DNA of 20,471 bases from Nemertoderma westbladi (lineage: Eukaryota > Xenacoelomorpha > Nemertodermatida > Nemertodermatidae), in assembly GCA_032718475.1 (NCBI GenBank), contig JAUCBJ010003103.1, positions 1 through 20,471 of the forward strand. Direction: 5' to 3'. Position numbers and translations under genes: made by a program. Shown here in pieces: positions 1 to 8,066 of this stretch. Every line of letters starts with the position of its first letter. The first letter of the stretch is position 1. Below the pieces are notes generated by a model that was not told where the DNA came from, made no database searches, and saw only the letters and a program-made list of their open reading frames with translations.

Positions 1-1
1 A

Positions 2-1966
2 GATGCAGAAGTCAAGGTGGAGAAAGTCTCTAAGTCGAAGTCTAAAGCCAAACTTAAGTTATTGGAGCGGCCTGAAGAGTCATTGGAGCGGCCTGAAGAG
101 TCATTGGAGCGGCCTGAAGAGTCATTGGAGCGGCCTGAAGAGTCATTGGAGCGGCCCGGAGACCTGTCAGACCAACAGACTTACGTGACTACTAGGTCAG
201 GAAGGGTAAGTTATGACATAAAACCGCCCTTACAGACTAAACCGGAGTCACAGTTGGTAAGTGACGGACAGAAAATGACCGACAAAATGGAGCCTTTGGT
301 TTCCAAACCTGCGGGTTTGGATTCGAAACTTCCGTTAATTAGCGGACAACCGTCGCTGGCATTAGAGTCATGCAGTATTTATGACAAATTACTAAATTCG
401 TCTGCCTCTTGGCTGACAATTTGTAAAAGAACTGCGTGGTTAAGCCGATACGTTTCGTACCTTTGTTTAAAACATTCGAAACATTTGAGAGAACGAACGA
501 GCACCAATAGTGAGCGAATTCGAAAATTGAAACAACCTCTGACAGAGGATGAGATTGATCAAGCGGAATTAAGGCATTTGAGACATTATCAAATGTGTGC
601 CTTCCCTAAAGAATTCCATCTATTATCGGCTCAACGACCAGTTCTCTATAAACCCCTTAGAAAATGGAGTCCATTAATCCATAAGGGTTTAATTTGTCAT
701 AGATCGAGAATCCAGACTGTCGACATAAACTCACAGTTTCGATTCCCAGTGATAATCCCTAGTCACCCAATAGAATTGCAAAGAGCGATTCTATGGGATA
801 TACACAAGAGGTTGCATCACGCGGGAAAGTTACACTGTCTGTCGGCAGCGAGACAGCGATTCATTCTATTGCAGCCAAGCAGGGCAGTAGGCACCATGTA
901 TGACGCCTGTCTGGTTTGCAAGAGGGTGAACGCCAGAGTATTGGAACAGGAGATGGCTGAACTCCCGGAAGCGAGAGTGCAGGCATATGACCCACCCTTT
1001 ACGAATACAGGGGTGGACTGTTTTGGTCCGATTGAAGCAAAGAGTGGACGGCTGACCCACAAGCGATGGGGTCTGCTACTGACATGTATGGCTAGTAGAC
1101 CCATACATATCGAGCGTGTGGCAGACATGTCGACCAAATCTCTGCTCCTGGCCTTGAAGAGATTTATGGCCAGGAGAGGACTAGTAAAGGCGTTCTACTC
1201 TGACAAGGGTACAAACTTTGTCGGAGGGAATAGCGAGTTGAACGCGGCTCATAAAGCAGCACAGAATAAGGAAATTTCTGCAGCACTTTTGCCGCAAAGA
1301 GTAGAATGGAGATTTAATACTCCAGAGAGTCCTTGGAGAGGAGGAAGTTGGGAGCGTTTGGTTCGCTCTGTGAAGCAGGCCATTGCCAAAACATTGCCTG
1401 TGAACAAACAACTTACCGACGACGAACTGGTCACAGCTTTCATTGAAATCGAGCATACACTAAACTCGAGGCCGATAGCTATGTTGCCAGACGGTGTTGC
1501 ATTAACGCCGAATCATTTGCTAATGCAGAGTCCAGCATTTCTTGTGCCGGCATCAGAACCCATTAGTGCCGACCTATATAGTCGTAAGAGCTGGAAAGTA
1601 ACACAGTTAGTGGCGTACACATTCTGGGAATATTGGCGGGAATACTATCTTCCCACCATATCTACCAGAACAAAGTGGTACAAGACGGTTCGGAGTCTCC
1701 AAAGGGGAGATTACGTGTTGATAACCGAGCCGATTATCAAGAGAAAGTATTGGGAGACGGGAGTGATCTTGCACACACACCCAGACGTGCAAAACATAGT
1801 GCGCACAGTCACTGTGAAAATTAGGTGCAAGTGTCCGCACCCAAAAAAGTGTAAAACTAATGGTTTACACACCTTGGACCGACCGGTCCAAGATATTGTG
1901 TTATTAGAGGAGACACGTATCGAGACGGGAGATTACAATTTGTCTCCTGCCTCAAAACAGAGTTAG
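2..1966 (+). CDS. BEL/Pao pol polyprotein, C-terminal part: integrase with DUF5641 (partial)
   Basis: The frame is open at the left edge and reads 654 codons to the stop. Codon counts below run from the GTG codon at 17. A charged linker with a heptad repeat comes first. Residues about 135-320 match the RNase H to integrase linker and the H2C2 zinc-binding domain (HKRLHHAG, then CLVCKR). The integrase core follows with D334 in GVDCFGP, D396 in YSDKGTNFVGG and E446 in GGSWERLVRS, so the DDE triad is complete. The C-terminal domain (YWREYYLPT, RGDYVLI) is the DUF5641 domain typical of BEL/Pao integrases. By family knowledge, integrase inserts the reverse-transcribed DNA copy into the host chromosome. 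No start codon is expected because it is made as part of a polyprotein. Confidence 0.95.
   Translation, partial: DAEVKVEKVSKSKSKAKLKLLERPEESLERPEESLERPEESLERPEESLERPGDLSDQQTYVTTRSGRVSYDIKPPLQTKPESQLVSDGQKMTDKMEPLVSKPAGLDSKLPLISGQPSLALESCSIYDKLLNSSASWLTICKRTAWLSRYVSYLCLKHSKHLRERTSTNSERIRKLKQPLTEDEIDQAELRHLRHYQMCAFPKEFHLLSAQRPVLYKPLRKWSPLIHKGLICHRSRIQTVDINSQFRFPVIIPSHPIELQRAILWDIHKRLHHAGKLHCLSAARQRFILLQPSRAVGTMYDACLVCKRVNARVLEQEMAELPEARVQAYDPPFTNTGVDCFGPIEAKSGRLTHKRWGLLLTCMASRPIHIERVADMSTKSLLLALKRFMARRGLVKAFYSDKGTNFVGGNSELNAAHKAAQNKEISAALLPQRVEWRFNTPESPWRGGSWERLVRSVKQAIAKTLPVNKQLTDDELVTAFIEIEHTLNSRPIAMLPDGVALTPNHLLMQSPAFLVPASEPISADLYSRKSWKVTQLVAYTFWEYWREYYLPTISTRTKWYKTVRSLQRGDYVLITEPIIKRKYWETGVILHTHPDVQNIVRTVTVKIRCKCPHPKKCKTNGLHTLDRPVQDIVLLEETRIETGDYNLSPASKQS
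62..163 (+). repeat. In-frame 21-bp tandem repeat in pol
   Basis: Four identical 21-bp units and a partial fifth encode LERPEES repeated head to tail. The period is a multiple of three, so the frame is kept. The peptide is acidic and proline-containing and sits in the variable linker ahead of the integrase. The identity between copies points to recent expansion. Confidence 0.95.
304..319. repeat. Palindrome caaaccYGYGggtttg, copy 1
   Basis: The sequence caaacctgcgggtttg has perfect 6-bp arms. An extra C at 303 and G at 320 pair as well. It lies in the pol frame. Near-identical palindromes occur at 2393-2408 and 4076-4091. Confidence 0.8.
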
Positions 1967-2158
1967 TGTTAGACGCAACTCACTTCGTATGCATTCCTCG
2001 TATGCAAATACAAGGAAATGCATAGGAGCGGGGTTGTGGTGATTTGCGTTGAGTTTTGTCTGGTGGGTATCAAAACAAAATTTTATTTTCAAAAATTTTT
2101 GGAAAATTAGAAAATTTTAAAAATTAGAAGTGAACCCAAGACAATTCCAGACGCTGTG

Positions 2159-2186
2159 TATAGACGCGTTTTAGAATTCGTCTATA
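2159..2186 (+). other. Hairpin tatagacg / cgtctata
   Basis: A perfect 8-bp stem (2159-2166 with 2179-2186) closes a 12-nt loop. The flanking ctgt and acag can extend the pairing after a small internal loop. It lies downstream of element 1 pol and its function is unknown. Confidence 0.5.
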
Positions 2187-2392
2187 GAAAACAGTAATTT
2201 GAAAAGTCGTGAAGCCTGGAAAATAGCATTTAGAAACCATGGTGACGGCTATATTACGTAGGAGTGTAAATTGAGTTTAGCAACTTCCACAGATTGGTGC
2301 CAACAGTGCAACTAAGGTGCTAAAGGTTAGTAGCACCAGAGGCGTACATGGACCCCACTCAGTAGTTTGCAGGATGTGTGATGTTCGATTAT

Positions 2393-2408
2393 CAAACCTG
2401 TGGGTTTG
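2393..2408. repeat. Palindrome caaaccYGYGggtttg, copy 2
   Basis: The sequence caaacctgtgggtttg has perfect 6-bp arms around tgtg. It lies in non-coding DNA between the 8-bp arms at 2360-2367 and 2442-2449. Confidence 0.75.
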
Positions 2409-2724
2409 GTATAGTCGAGTATTGTGGCTATAGTCCTTTCTAACTACTGTAGTTTAGTACGAGTAATGGGAGTAGTTTGGGCATCAAAAAGTGAGTTGGT
2501 CACGGCCAGTTTATCTCCAAAGTTTTTGCGCTATGCATGGGAATAGGTTAGAGGATAGTTAGGAAGAGACGGGATCTAGAGAGTCGAACCTGAACTGCTG
2601 GAAGGCAGCTGGAAGGGGGGTTCGGGAAGTCTGTCCTTCGGCGACATCTAACTGATTACCCACAGTGTAATTGGTTTGCGTAACGGAACACTTATTGGGA
2701 TATATATGTGTATACGCGGGCATA

Positions 2725-3390
2725 ATGGAGGAGGATATTAGAGCGCAACCGCGCATAGGATTTACTGCCAGAGAGGAGGCGGAGTTACCATTCGCGCGAC
2801 CGGGATGTAAAGACTCGAACGTTTACTACCATGGGCGGTCGGTGATGGAGCTAAATGGGAAATACAAACCCACGATTCCCGACCGACTAGACGAGCAACA
2901 TCCAGAACCGATATTAACGCGATGTCCAGCTCACCAATTCCTTAGATATAACGAGGGAGGTTACCCGATGAGCAACCCGATGATCAGTATCGACTTCAAC
3001 GGAAAGCGACCTCCGAGACCCATTACGCCGACCGTTACGACATTAGATCCGTATACGGAGATTAAACCCTGTTCGACACCCAGTTTGATAGAGACGGCAG
3101 CGGCCATTTCTTCGCTGTACCGAGCCTATAAGGATCTAGAGGCGCGGCGCGAGGCGGTACGGGACTCGAGTTCCTGGACCACGTTCACTTCGCTTCACCA
3201 GGAGAGGAAGCTCACGCCTGAGTATCCAGACGAGATTCGCGCCGTCCATCCGTCTACTAACTATATCCAAGATCCGCGGTTTATACGATATTTACTCCAA
3301 ATTATTTCGGGAAGTTTCGACGAACGCATTATTAAGCCCGAATATGTCCAATCCTTTATATATCATCGTCGCTCTGATATATACGTCTAG
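2725..3390 (+). CDS. Hypothetical protein, 221 aa, unrecognised
   Basis: I chose the ATG at 2725 because it has A at -3 and G at +4. The frame is open upstream only to a TTG at 2671. The product starts MEEDIRAQPRIGF and is hydrophilic, with proline-rich stretches (about residues 75-110), a helix-prone segment with AAAISSLYRAYKDLEARREAV near 125-145, and a hydrophobic patch RYLLQIISG near 195. I see no signal peptide, membrane span or catalytic motif. Composition is clearly more GC-rich than the flanking DNA. The position is where a third (envelope-like) frame would lie if element 1 has one, but nothing resembles an envelope. The last codons lie in the stem-loop at 3357-3383. It could be an accessory retrotransposon frame, a captured host exon or a chance frame. 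Confidence 0.5.
   Translation: MEEDIRAQPRIGFTAREEAELPFARPGCKDSNVYYHGRSVMELNGKYKPTIPDRLDEQHPEPILTRCPAHQFLRYNEGGYPMSNPMISIDFNGKRPPRPITPTVTTLDPYTEIKPCSTPSLIETAAAISSLYRAYKDLEARREAVRDSSSWTTFTSLHQERKLTPEYPDEIRAVHPSTNYIQDPRFIRYLLQIISGSFDERIIKPEYVQSFIYHRRSDIYV
3357..3383 (+). other. Stem-loop A: 9-bp stem, loop tcgtcgctc
   Basis: The arm tatatatca (3357-3365) pairs perfectly with tgatatata (3375-3383) around the 9-nt loop tcgtcgctc. The structure overlaps the end of the 221-aa frame. A partner with the same loop and a compensated stem lies at 3830-3858. Confidence 0.75.
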
Positions 3391-3829
3391 AATTATTACC
3401 CAGCGCACAATTGGCGGCCTAAGGAGACTCGTTTGGGGTCATTGACCTCTGAACGAGTGGAGGATCAGGACCGCCGCGCCCACAGCGACAACAGCCGGAG
3501 CTCACAGCTCGCGGCATGTACCAGAAGGAGGAGTCCTTGGCAAGCGTCAAGCCAAGGACGAGCAGTTCCACTCTATAAAGTTGAAGGAGGAGTTGGCGGA
3601 GGCGCCCACAGGGACACGGCAAATGGGACGAGGCCGAGGGAGGAGCACCAGTCGGGAGATCGTCGGTGCCCAGGGAACGTCGTCGCCGGTTCCGGGAAGT
3701 GACGCCTCAAGAACGCCGTCAACAGAGTCTACAGGGGGTAGACTGGTGTATCTGGGGAGGGGAGCGAGCCCGAGAGACCCAGGAGCTAGCCGATGAGACT
3801 ATAATATCACGGAGCGACAGACTCTAGAT
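3391..3829 (+). other. GC-rich stretch without a supported gene
   Basis: This interval is clearly more GC-rich than the DNA to its right. Short open frames exist but start at non-ATG codons, overlap each other and show no recognisable protein. One (about 3581-3796) encodes an Arg/Gly/Ser/Pro-rich peptide including MGRGRGRSTSRE, which could be the decayed tail of a gag-like or low-complexity protein. It is bracketed by stem-loops A and B. Confidence 0.45.
3533..3559 (+). other. Stem-loop: gtccttggc / gccaaggac, 9-nt loop
   Basis: A perfect 9-bp stem (3533-3541 with 3551-3559) closes the 9-nt loop aagcgtcaa. It lies between stem-loops A and B and has the same stem and loop lengths as A but unrelated sequence. 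Confidence 0.65.
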
Positions 3830-3858
3830 ATATACATCATCGTCGCTCTGATGTATAT
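3830..3858 (+). other. Stem-loop B: 10-bp stem, loop tcgtcgctc
   Basis: The arm atatacatca (3830-3839) pairs perfectly with tgatgtatat (3849-3858) around the loop tcgtcgctc, identical to that of stem-loop A. Relative to A, one T-A pair is replaced by C-G on both sides, so pairing is kept. The upstream gagcgac (3812-3818) is complementary to gtcgctc in the loop (3842-3848), allowing a competing or pseudoknotted fold. Confidence 0.75.
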
Positions 3859-4075
3859 CGTAGGTTTTGATCAATCATTCGACTGGACTCATATACACTA
3901 GTCGTATCCATATTTTAGAAATTTATTTTCGAAGGCCGAAAAATATTGAAAGGAAATACTTTTATTTTGTAGTCCGATTGGAAATAGTAAATACTTTAAC
4001 TATATTTGATTTTGTGTATATGACTTTATTTGCTCTAAAGTTTATTGAAAGAGGCAAAGGAAGTGATTGGGGAGA

Positions 4076-4091
4076 CAAACCCGCGGGTTTG
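4076..4091. repeat. Palindrome caaaccYGYGggtttg, copy 3
   Basis: The sequence caaacccgcgggtttg is a perfect 16-bp palindrome. It is flanked by a further inverted pair, aagtgat upstream (from about 4060) and atcactt downstream (near 4102-4108), giving an interrupted larger hairpin. Confidence 0.8.
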
Positions 4092-4380
4092 GCTTACTCC
4101 TATCACTTACCTGAGCAATCATCAAACCAAGATGATTTGCGTTTTTTATAAGAAATTAAGTAAAGTCCGAAAATGAAAGAAATTATTACGTATTTTATAT
4201 TTAATTTGATTATCGGCCTTTAATGCAATTTAGTTAAAAATTTAGCCTCAAATACGTTTATATTTAGTTTATCTTGTTAATATTGCTTGTTAATTTGAGA
4301 TGGGAAATGGGGGACATTGTCCTAGCCATGTTTCATTTCAATATGTAGATCGTCAATTTGTAAGTAAGTAAAGGAAGTAA

Positions 4381-4474
4381 TATTTTGTAATTTAATTTTG
4401 TATGTAGTAATCATTATGTAGAACGAACGAGAAACAGTATTTTGTAATTTTAATTTGTATGTAATTCATTATGC
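4381..4474 (+). repeat. Two-copy direct repeat, about 58-bp spacing
   Basis: The sequence tattttgtaattt with its continuation to tgtatgta occurs at 4381 and again at 4439. Both copies run on into a cattatg segment. It is an imperfect local duplication in AT-rich DNA. Confidence 0.6.
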
Positions 4475-4650
4475 AATATCTATGGCAATATTTGTAAATA
4501 GTAGAATTATTATGTTATTTAGATTGGTTGGAAGAAATTTATTTTGTTTTGTATACATCACCTTATACTCTTCTACAATTGGAGGGAAACATTGTATGAT
4601 TTCCCTTGGAGCGGTGTTACGGTATATGGCGCTGTATCCATAATATTAGT

Positions 4651-4748
4651 CATCATGCAGTATGCAATATTAGTCCGTTATGCAGTATGCAATATTAGTC
4701 CGTTATACTGTATGTAATATTAGTCCGTTGTGCAGCATGATATTTTAG
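4651..4748 (+). repeat. 25-bp tandem repeat, four copies
   Basis: Units start at 4651, 4676, 4701 and 4726. They share a core of gcagtatgcaatattagtc, with increasing divergence in the third and fourth units. Confidence 0.85.
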
Positions 4749-4985
4749 ATAAGGCATAATAACGCAGTGGTATTTAGATAGGGAAATCGAAACACCCATA
4801 TATTTGAATCCATCCATTTTGTATAGTATGTAGCCCTACCTACGTAATTTTGTATTAGGTTATATGTAGATAGTTCCAGGGTAAGTTTATTCGGACCCTG
4901 GATTCCGTGCTTGCTGATATTAGCTTTAGTAGGGCTAGCATATAGGGACGCTGTCCTGGCCATTCAGCAGCCAGAGACGTGAACC

Positions 4986-5003
4986 ATTACCATATATGGT
5001 AAT
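4986..5003. repeat. 18-bp perfect palindrome
   Basis: The sequence attaccatatatggtaat is fully self-complementary. It lies about 60 bp upstream of the promoter-like block, and its function is unknown. Confidence 0.7.
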
Positions 5004-5044
5004 AATTCGAGGAAGGGGAGCAAATAGGGCTACAATCCGGCCTC

Positions 5045-5190
5045 CTTATTGGACTAGCTGCTTCCAGGTTGGTCTAGTGCTAGCACGGACTGGAGAGCCA
5101 ATAAGAAAGCGATTGAGTCACCCTATTGCATCACCCCATCCGGATCACCTATAAATTGGCGGTGTGCCGGTAGAGCCTCACCAACTCATC
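5045..5190 (+). promoter_or_regulatory. Promoter-like block: inverted CCAAT pair and TATA box
   Basis: The motif cttattgg (5045-5052) is the exact inverse of ccaataag (5098-5105), giving one CCAAT box on each strand. TATAAAT follows at 5150-5156, about 45 bp after the second CCAAT, so initiation would be near 5180 (ctcaccaactcatcac). No frame of gene size follows, so this may be the U3/R junction of the missing element 1 LTR or of another LTR. Confidence 0.5.
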
Positions 5191-6694
5191 ACATGACACC
5201 TAGCCCTAGCACCTGTCTTGCTGTTTTTTCTTGATACTTTCTGCAATTTGCTAATTTGATTAATTTCGTGAAATGATTTGCTAGTGCGATTACTTGCTTG
5301 TGTTTCTCAATAATTCCTTCGATTACTGCTAATTACAACTGAACTATGATTTCTACCTTTTGATTAATGGTTCTATGTGATTCTTTTCTGCGCAATAATC
5401 CTAAGGGATTCCTGAGACTGTCAGACTTTGTGATTTGCATGCGCCGCTACGGTAGCTATTAGCATAATGGAGGGCTAAGGCGCCAGTGGGCGGTGGGCAC
5501 ATCGGGGGGTTAGCGACGAAGGGAGCGGAGGATTCAAAGGCGAGCAACGCTGGCGGGGGGTCACCGTTGCGGTCGGGCAATTTGCATTGTAGCGTGGGGG
5601 CAGCTCGCTGGTACAGTAATTAGGGGGCTGATGATCCAGGTTTTGTCTCTATTTAGTATTAGGGGGGCAGGAATTGGGTTAGTTAGGAAGCCTAGATGTA
5701 CCCGGGAGAGGTCTGCGTGCTTTACAATTGCGAATTGCATGTATTGCAGTATTGCGAATTATTATATTGTGCTGTGTAATTGCTAATTGCGTGCATTGCG
5801 GATTGTACAATTGTGAATCGCGCATTGCGAGCTGTGATTGCTGACGCTGATTGGTGTGTTACTAAAGTGTGCCTAAGATTACGAATGCTTAGATAGGCGC
5901 TCTTTTCCCTTTGATTGATTTCTATCTCTTAGTTTACTGTAAATAATTACTGATTAGGTCAAAGTAATACAGTATTTTAGGCTGTTACATATTTGTGACT
6001 GTAATTAATTAGTAAAATTAAGAATTAGTACGCAGCATAGCGGAGAGTAGCTAAGGTAATAATTAGAGTACCGTAAACTATTCACGCTGAGCGGTTATTT
6101 GAATTAGCGGGCAATAAGCTAGATAGCAGTATTCAGTACGCAAAACGCATTAGTAATTTGCTGGCCTAAAGCCAGCCGCAGACAAGTTTAGTCCCACTAT
6201 AGGTATTAGCCCTAATAAACACTGTACCACTTTGATTATTTTAAATATTCTCGCATTCACACATTCCGTTAGGGAACCCCCAGTATTCGCGATTAGAAAA
6301 GATGTAGGCATTGGCGTACTTTAACAGTAAGATTAGGCGTAAGAATATACTCTGAGTGTAAAACCTCTCACACTCGTTTTAAGTCAGCTTAGGGAGCCGA
6401 TTCGGGTTTGTTGTTTTGGTTATTCCCGCGTGGCTCATATATTCGAACAGTTAGCTCTCTATCGAGTAATTGGTAGAGAAAGGAACAAGAAATTAGCAGG
6501 AGCCGTAGACTGGTAGAAAATTAGTAAAACATATTAGCGGACGGCAGGTTAGCGCCATCTAACGGTAAGTAGCGGTTTTGTATTTAGCAGCCCCTCACAT
6601 TAGCAATAATACGCTCCTGATTGCCCTGTCTAATAAATAGAGCAGTTTGCAGTTTTGTGTCTTTATTGGTTAGGCCGGGGTAGTTTGTTTAACA
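5191..6694 (+). other. Non-coding DNA between promoter-like block and minisatellite
   Basis: No protein-coding frame or RNA gene is supported. The left part (about 5460-5640) is G-rich on the plus strand, with several GGGG runs. It is followed by a degenerate attgc-rich stretch and then AT-rich DNA. The inverted pair gagtgt/acactc occurs near 6354-6376. If the TATA block is an LTR promoter, this could be transcribed leader sequence. Confidence 0.4.
5725..5850 (+). repeat. Degenerate aattgc-rich repeat
   Basis: The words attgc, aattgc and attgcg recur more than ten times in about 125 bp (for example acaattgcgaattgcatg near 5725). Several make short palindromes such as caattg. The period is irregular, so it looks like an old decayed tandem array. 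Confidence 0.6.
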
Positions 6695-8066
6695 CTACAG
6701 GATCTAAGTTCATCAAAGTCAGGCCCTACAGGATCTAAGTTCATCAAAGTCAGGCCCTACAGGATCTAAGTTCATCAAAGTCAGGCCCTACAGGATCTAA
6801 GTTCATCAAAGTCAGGCCCTACAGGATCTAAGTTCATCAAAGTCAGGCCCTACAGGATCTAAGTTCAACAAAGTAATTCACTACAGGATCTAAGTTCATC
6901 AAAGTCAGGCCCTACAGGATCTAAGTTCATCAAAGTCAGGCCCTACAGGATCTAAGTTCATCAAAGTCAGGCCCTACAGGATCTAAGTTCATCAAAGTCA
7001 GGCCCTACAGGATCTAAGTTCATCAAAGTCAGGCCCTACAGGATCTAAGTTCATCAAAGTCAGGCCCTACAGGATCTAAGTTCATCAAAGTCAGGCCCTA
7101 CAGGATCTAAGTTCATCAAAGTCAGGCCCTACAGGATCTAAGTTCATCAAAGTCAGGCCCTACAGGATCTAAGTTCATCAAAGTCAGGCCCTACAGGATC
7201 TAAGTTCAACAAAGTAATTCACTACAGGATCTAAGTTCATCAAAGTCAGGCCCTACAGGATCTAAGTTCATCAAAGTCAGGCCCTACAGGATCTAAGTTC
7301 ATCAAAGTCAGGCCCTACAGGATCTAAGTTCATCAAAGTCAGGCCCTACAGGATCTAAGTTCATCAAAGTCAGGCCCTACAGGATCTAAGTTCATCAAAG
7401 TCAGGCCCTACAGGATCTAAGTTCAACAAAGTAATTCACTACAGGATCTAAGTTCATCAAAGTCAGGCCCTACAGGATCTAAGTTCATCAAAGTCTGGCC
7501 CTACAGGATCTAAGTTCATCAAAGTCAGGCCCTACAGGATCTAAGTTCATCAAAGTTAGGCCCTACAGGATCTAAGTTCATCAAAGTAATTCACTACAGG
7601 ATCTAAGTTCATCAAAGTCAGGCCCTACAGGATCTAAGTTCATCAAAGTCTGGCCCTACAGGATCTAAGTTCATCAAAGTCAGGCCCTACAGGATCTAAG
7701 TTCATCAAAGTCAGGTCCTACAGGATCTAAGTTCATCAAAGTCAGGCCCTACAGGATCTAAGTTCATCAAAGACAGGCCCTAGGATCTAAGTTAATCAAA
7801 GTCAGGCCCTACAGGATCTAAGTTCATCAAAGTCAGGCCCTACGGTATCTAAGTTCATCAAAGTCAGGCCCTACGGGATCTAAGTTCATCAAAGTCAGGC
7901 CCTACAGGATCTAAGTTCATCAAAGTCAGGCCCTACGGTATCTAAGTTCATCAAAGTCAGGCCCTATGGGATCTAAGTTTATCAAAGTCAGGCCCTACAG
8001 GATCTAAGTTCAACAAAGACAGGCCTTACAGGATCTAAGTTCATCAAAGTCAGGCCCTACAGGATA
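6695..8066 (+). repeat. 31-bp minisatellite array, about 44 copies
   Basis: Each unit begins ctacaggatctaagttcatc and continues aaagtcaggcc. Most units are identical or differ at one or two bases. A variant ending aaagtaattca appears four times, with repeat distances of 341, 217 and 155 bp, which are exactly 11, 7 and 5 units. The right-hand part (about 7770-8066) is more diverged and has one shortened unit, as is common at array edges. The period is not a multiple of three, so this is not coding. The array continues after the 3' LTR of element 2. Confidence 0.97.
8062..8066 (+). other. Target-site duplication, left copy (ggata)
   Basis: This 5-bp flank is a minisatellite segment that reads ggatc in normal units. 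The right copy is ggatc at 18194-18198. Four of five bases match, and the last base appears to have mutated after insertion. Confidence 0.65.

Larger units (their letters stand above)
1..1966 (+). mobile_element. BEL/Pao LTR retrotransposon, 3' part (element 1)
   Basis: The window opens inside the pol gene of a BEL/Pao element, so gag, protease and reverse transcriptase lie to the left and are not visible. The interval given is the coding minimum. The 3' untranslated region and 3' LTR must follow, but their limits cannot be fixed without the 5' LTR for comparison. Candidate LTR material includes the promoter-like block near 5045-5190. The coding part has no stops or frame changes, unlike the second BEL/Pao copy in this window, which suggests a younger or still selected copy. 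Confidence 0.9.
1967..2724 (+). other. Non-coding stretch after integrase, rich in small inverted repeats
   Basis: No gene is supported here. Just after the stop, acgcaactcac at about 1973-1983 pairs at 10 of 11 positions with gtgatttgcgt near 2038-2048, enclosing an atgcat-based inner hairpin (1989-1994 with 2018-2023). From about 2070 to 2130 the DNA is very A/T-rich. Further inverted repeats are ggtgct/agcacc (2316-2321 with 2332-2337) and cagtagtt/aactactg (2360-2367 with 2442-2449). This is probably the 3' untranslated region of element 1 or the start of its LTR. Confidence 0.5.
3859..5044 (+). other. AT-rich non-coding DNA with short repeats
   Basis: No gene is supported. The longest open frame (3867-4151) is rich in A/T-coded residues and resembles nothing known. 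Separate entries cover a two-copy repeat, a 25-bp tandem repeat and palindromes. Also present is agggaaa/tttccct (4583-4589 with 4600-4606). A purine-rich run gatgggaaatggggga near 4299-4314, followed by tgtcctagcc, has the look of a polypurine tract next to an LTR start. This cannot be confirmed without the other LTR. Confidence 0.45.

Noticed and set aside
2574-2600. gagagtcgaacctga as part of a minus-strand tRNA gene
   Set aside because: Only a T-loop-like string is present. No acceptor stem, anticodon arm or D-arm could be matched around it.
3433-3796. Overlapping short frames in the GC-rich block
   Set aside because: They begin at TTG codons, overlap each other and show no domain. The open length is expected where stop codons are rare in GC-rich DNA.
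4105-4113. acttacctg, resembling the U1 snRNA 5' end or a minus-strand splice donor
   Set aside because: No U1-like sequence follows, and no minus-strand exon is supported next to it, so it is most likely chance.
3867-4151. 94-codon frame in AT-rich DNA
   Set aside because: It is rich in residues coded by A/T codons, has no domain and spans the palindrome at 4076-4091. It is not convincing as a gene.
6695-8066. CRISPR-like array
   Set aside because: The 31-bp units follow one another with no unique spacers, no cas genes are present, and the context is eukaryotic. It is a minisatellite.
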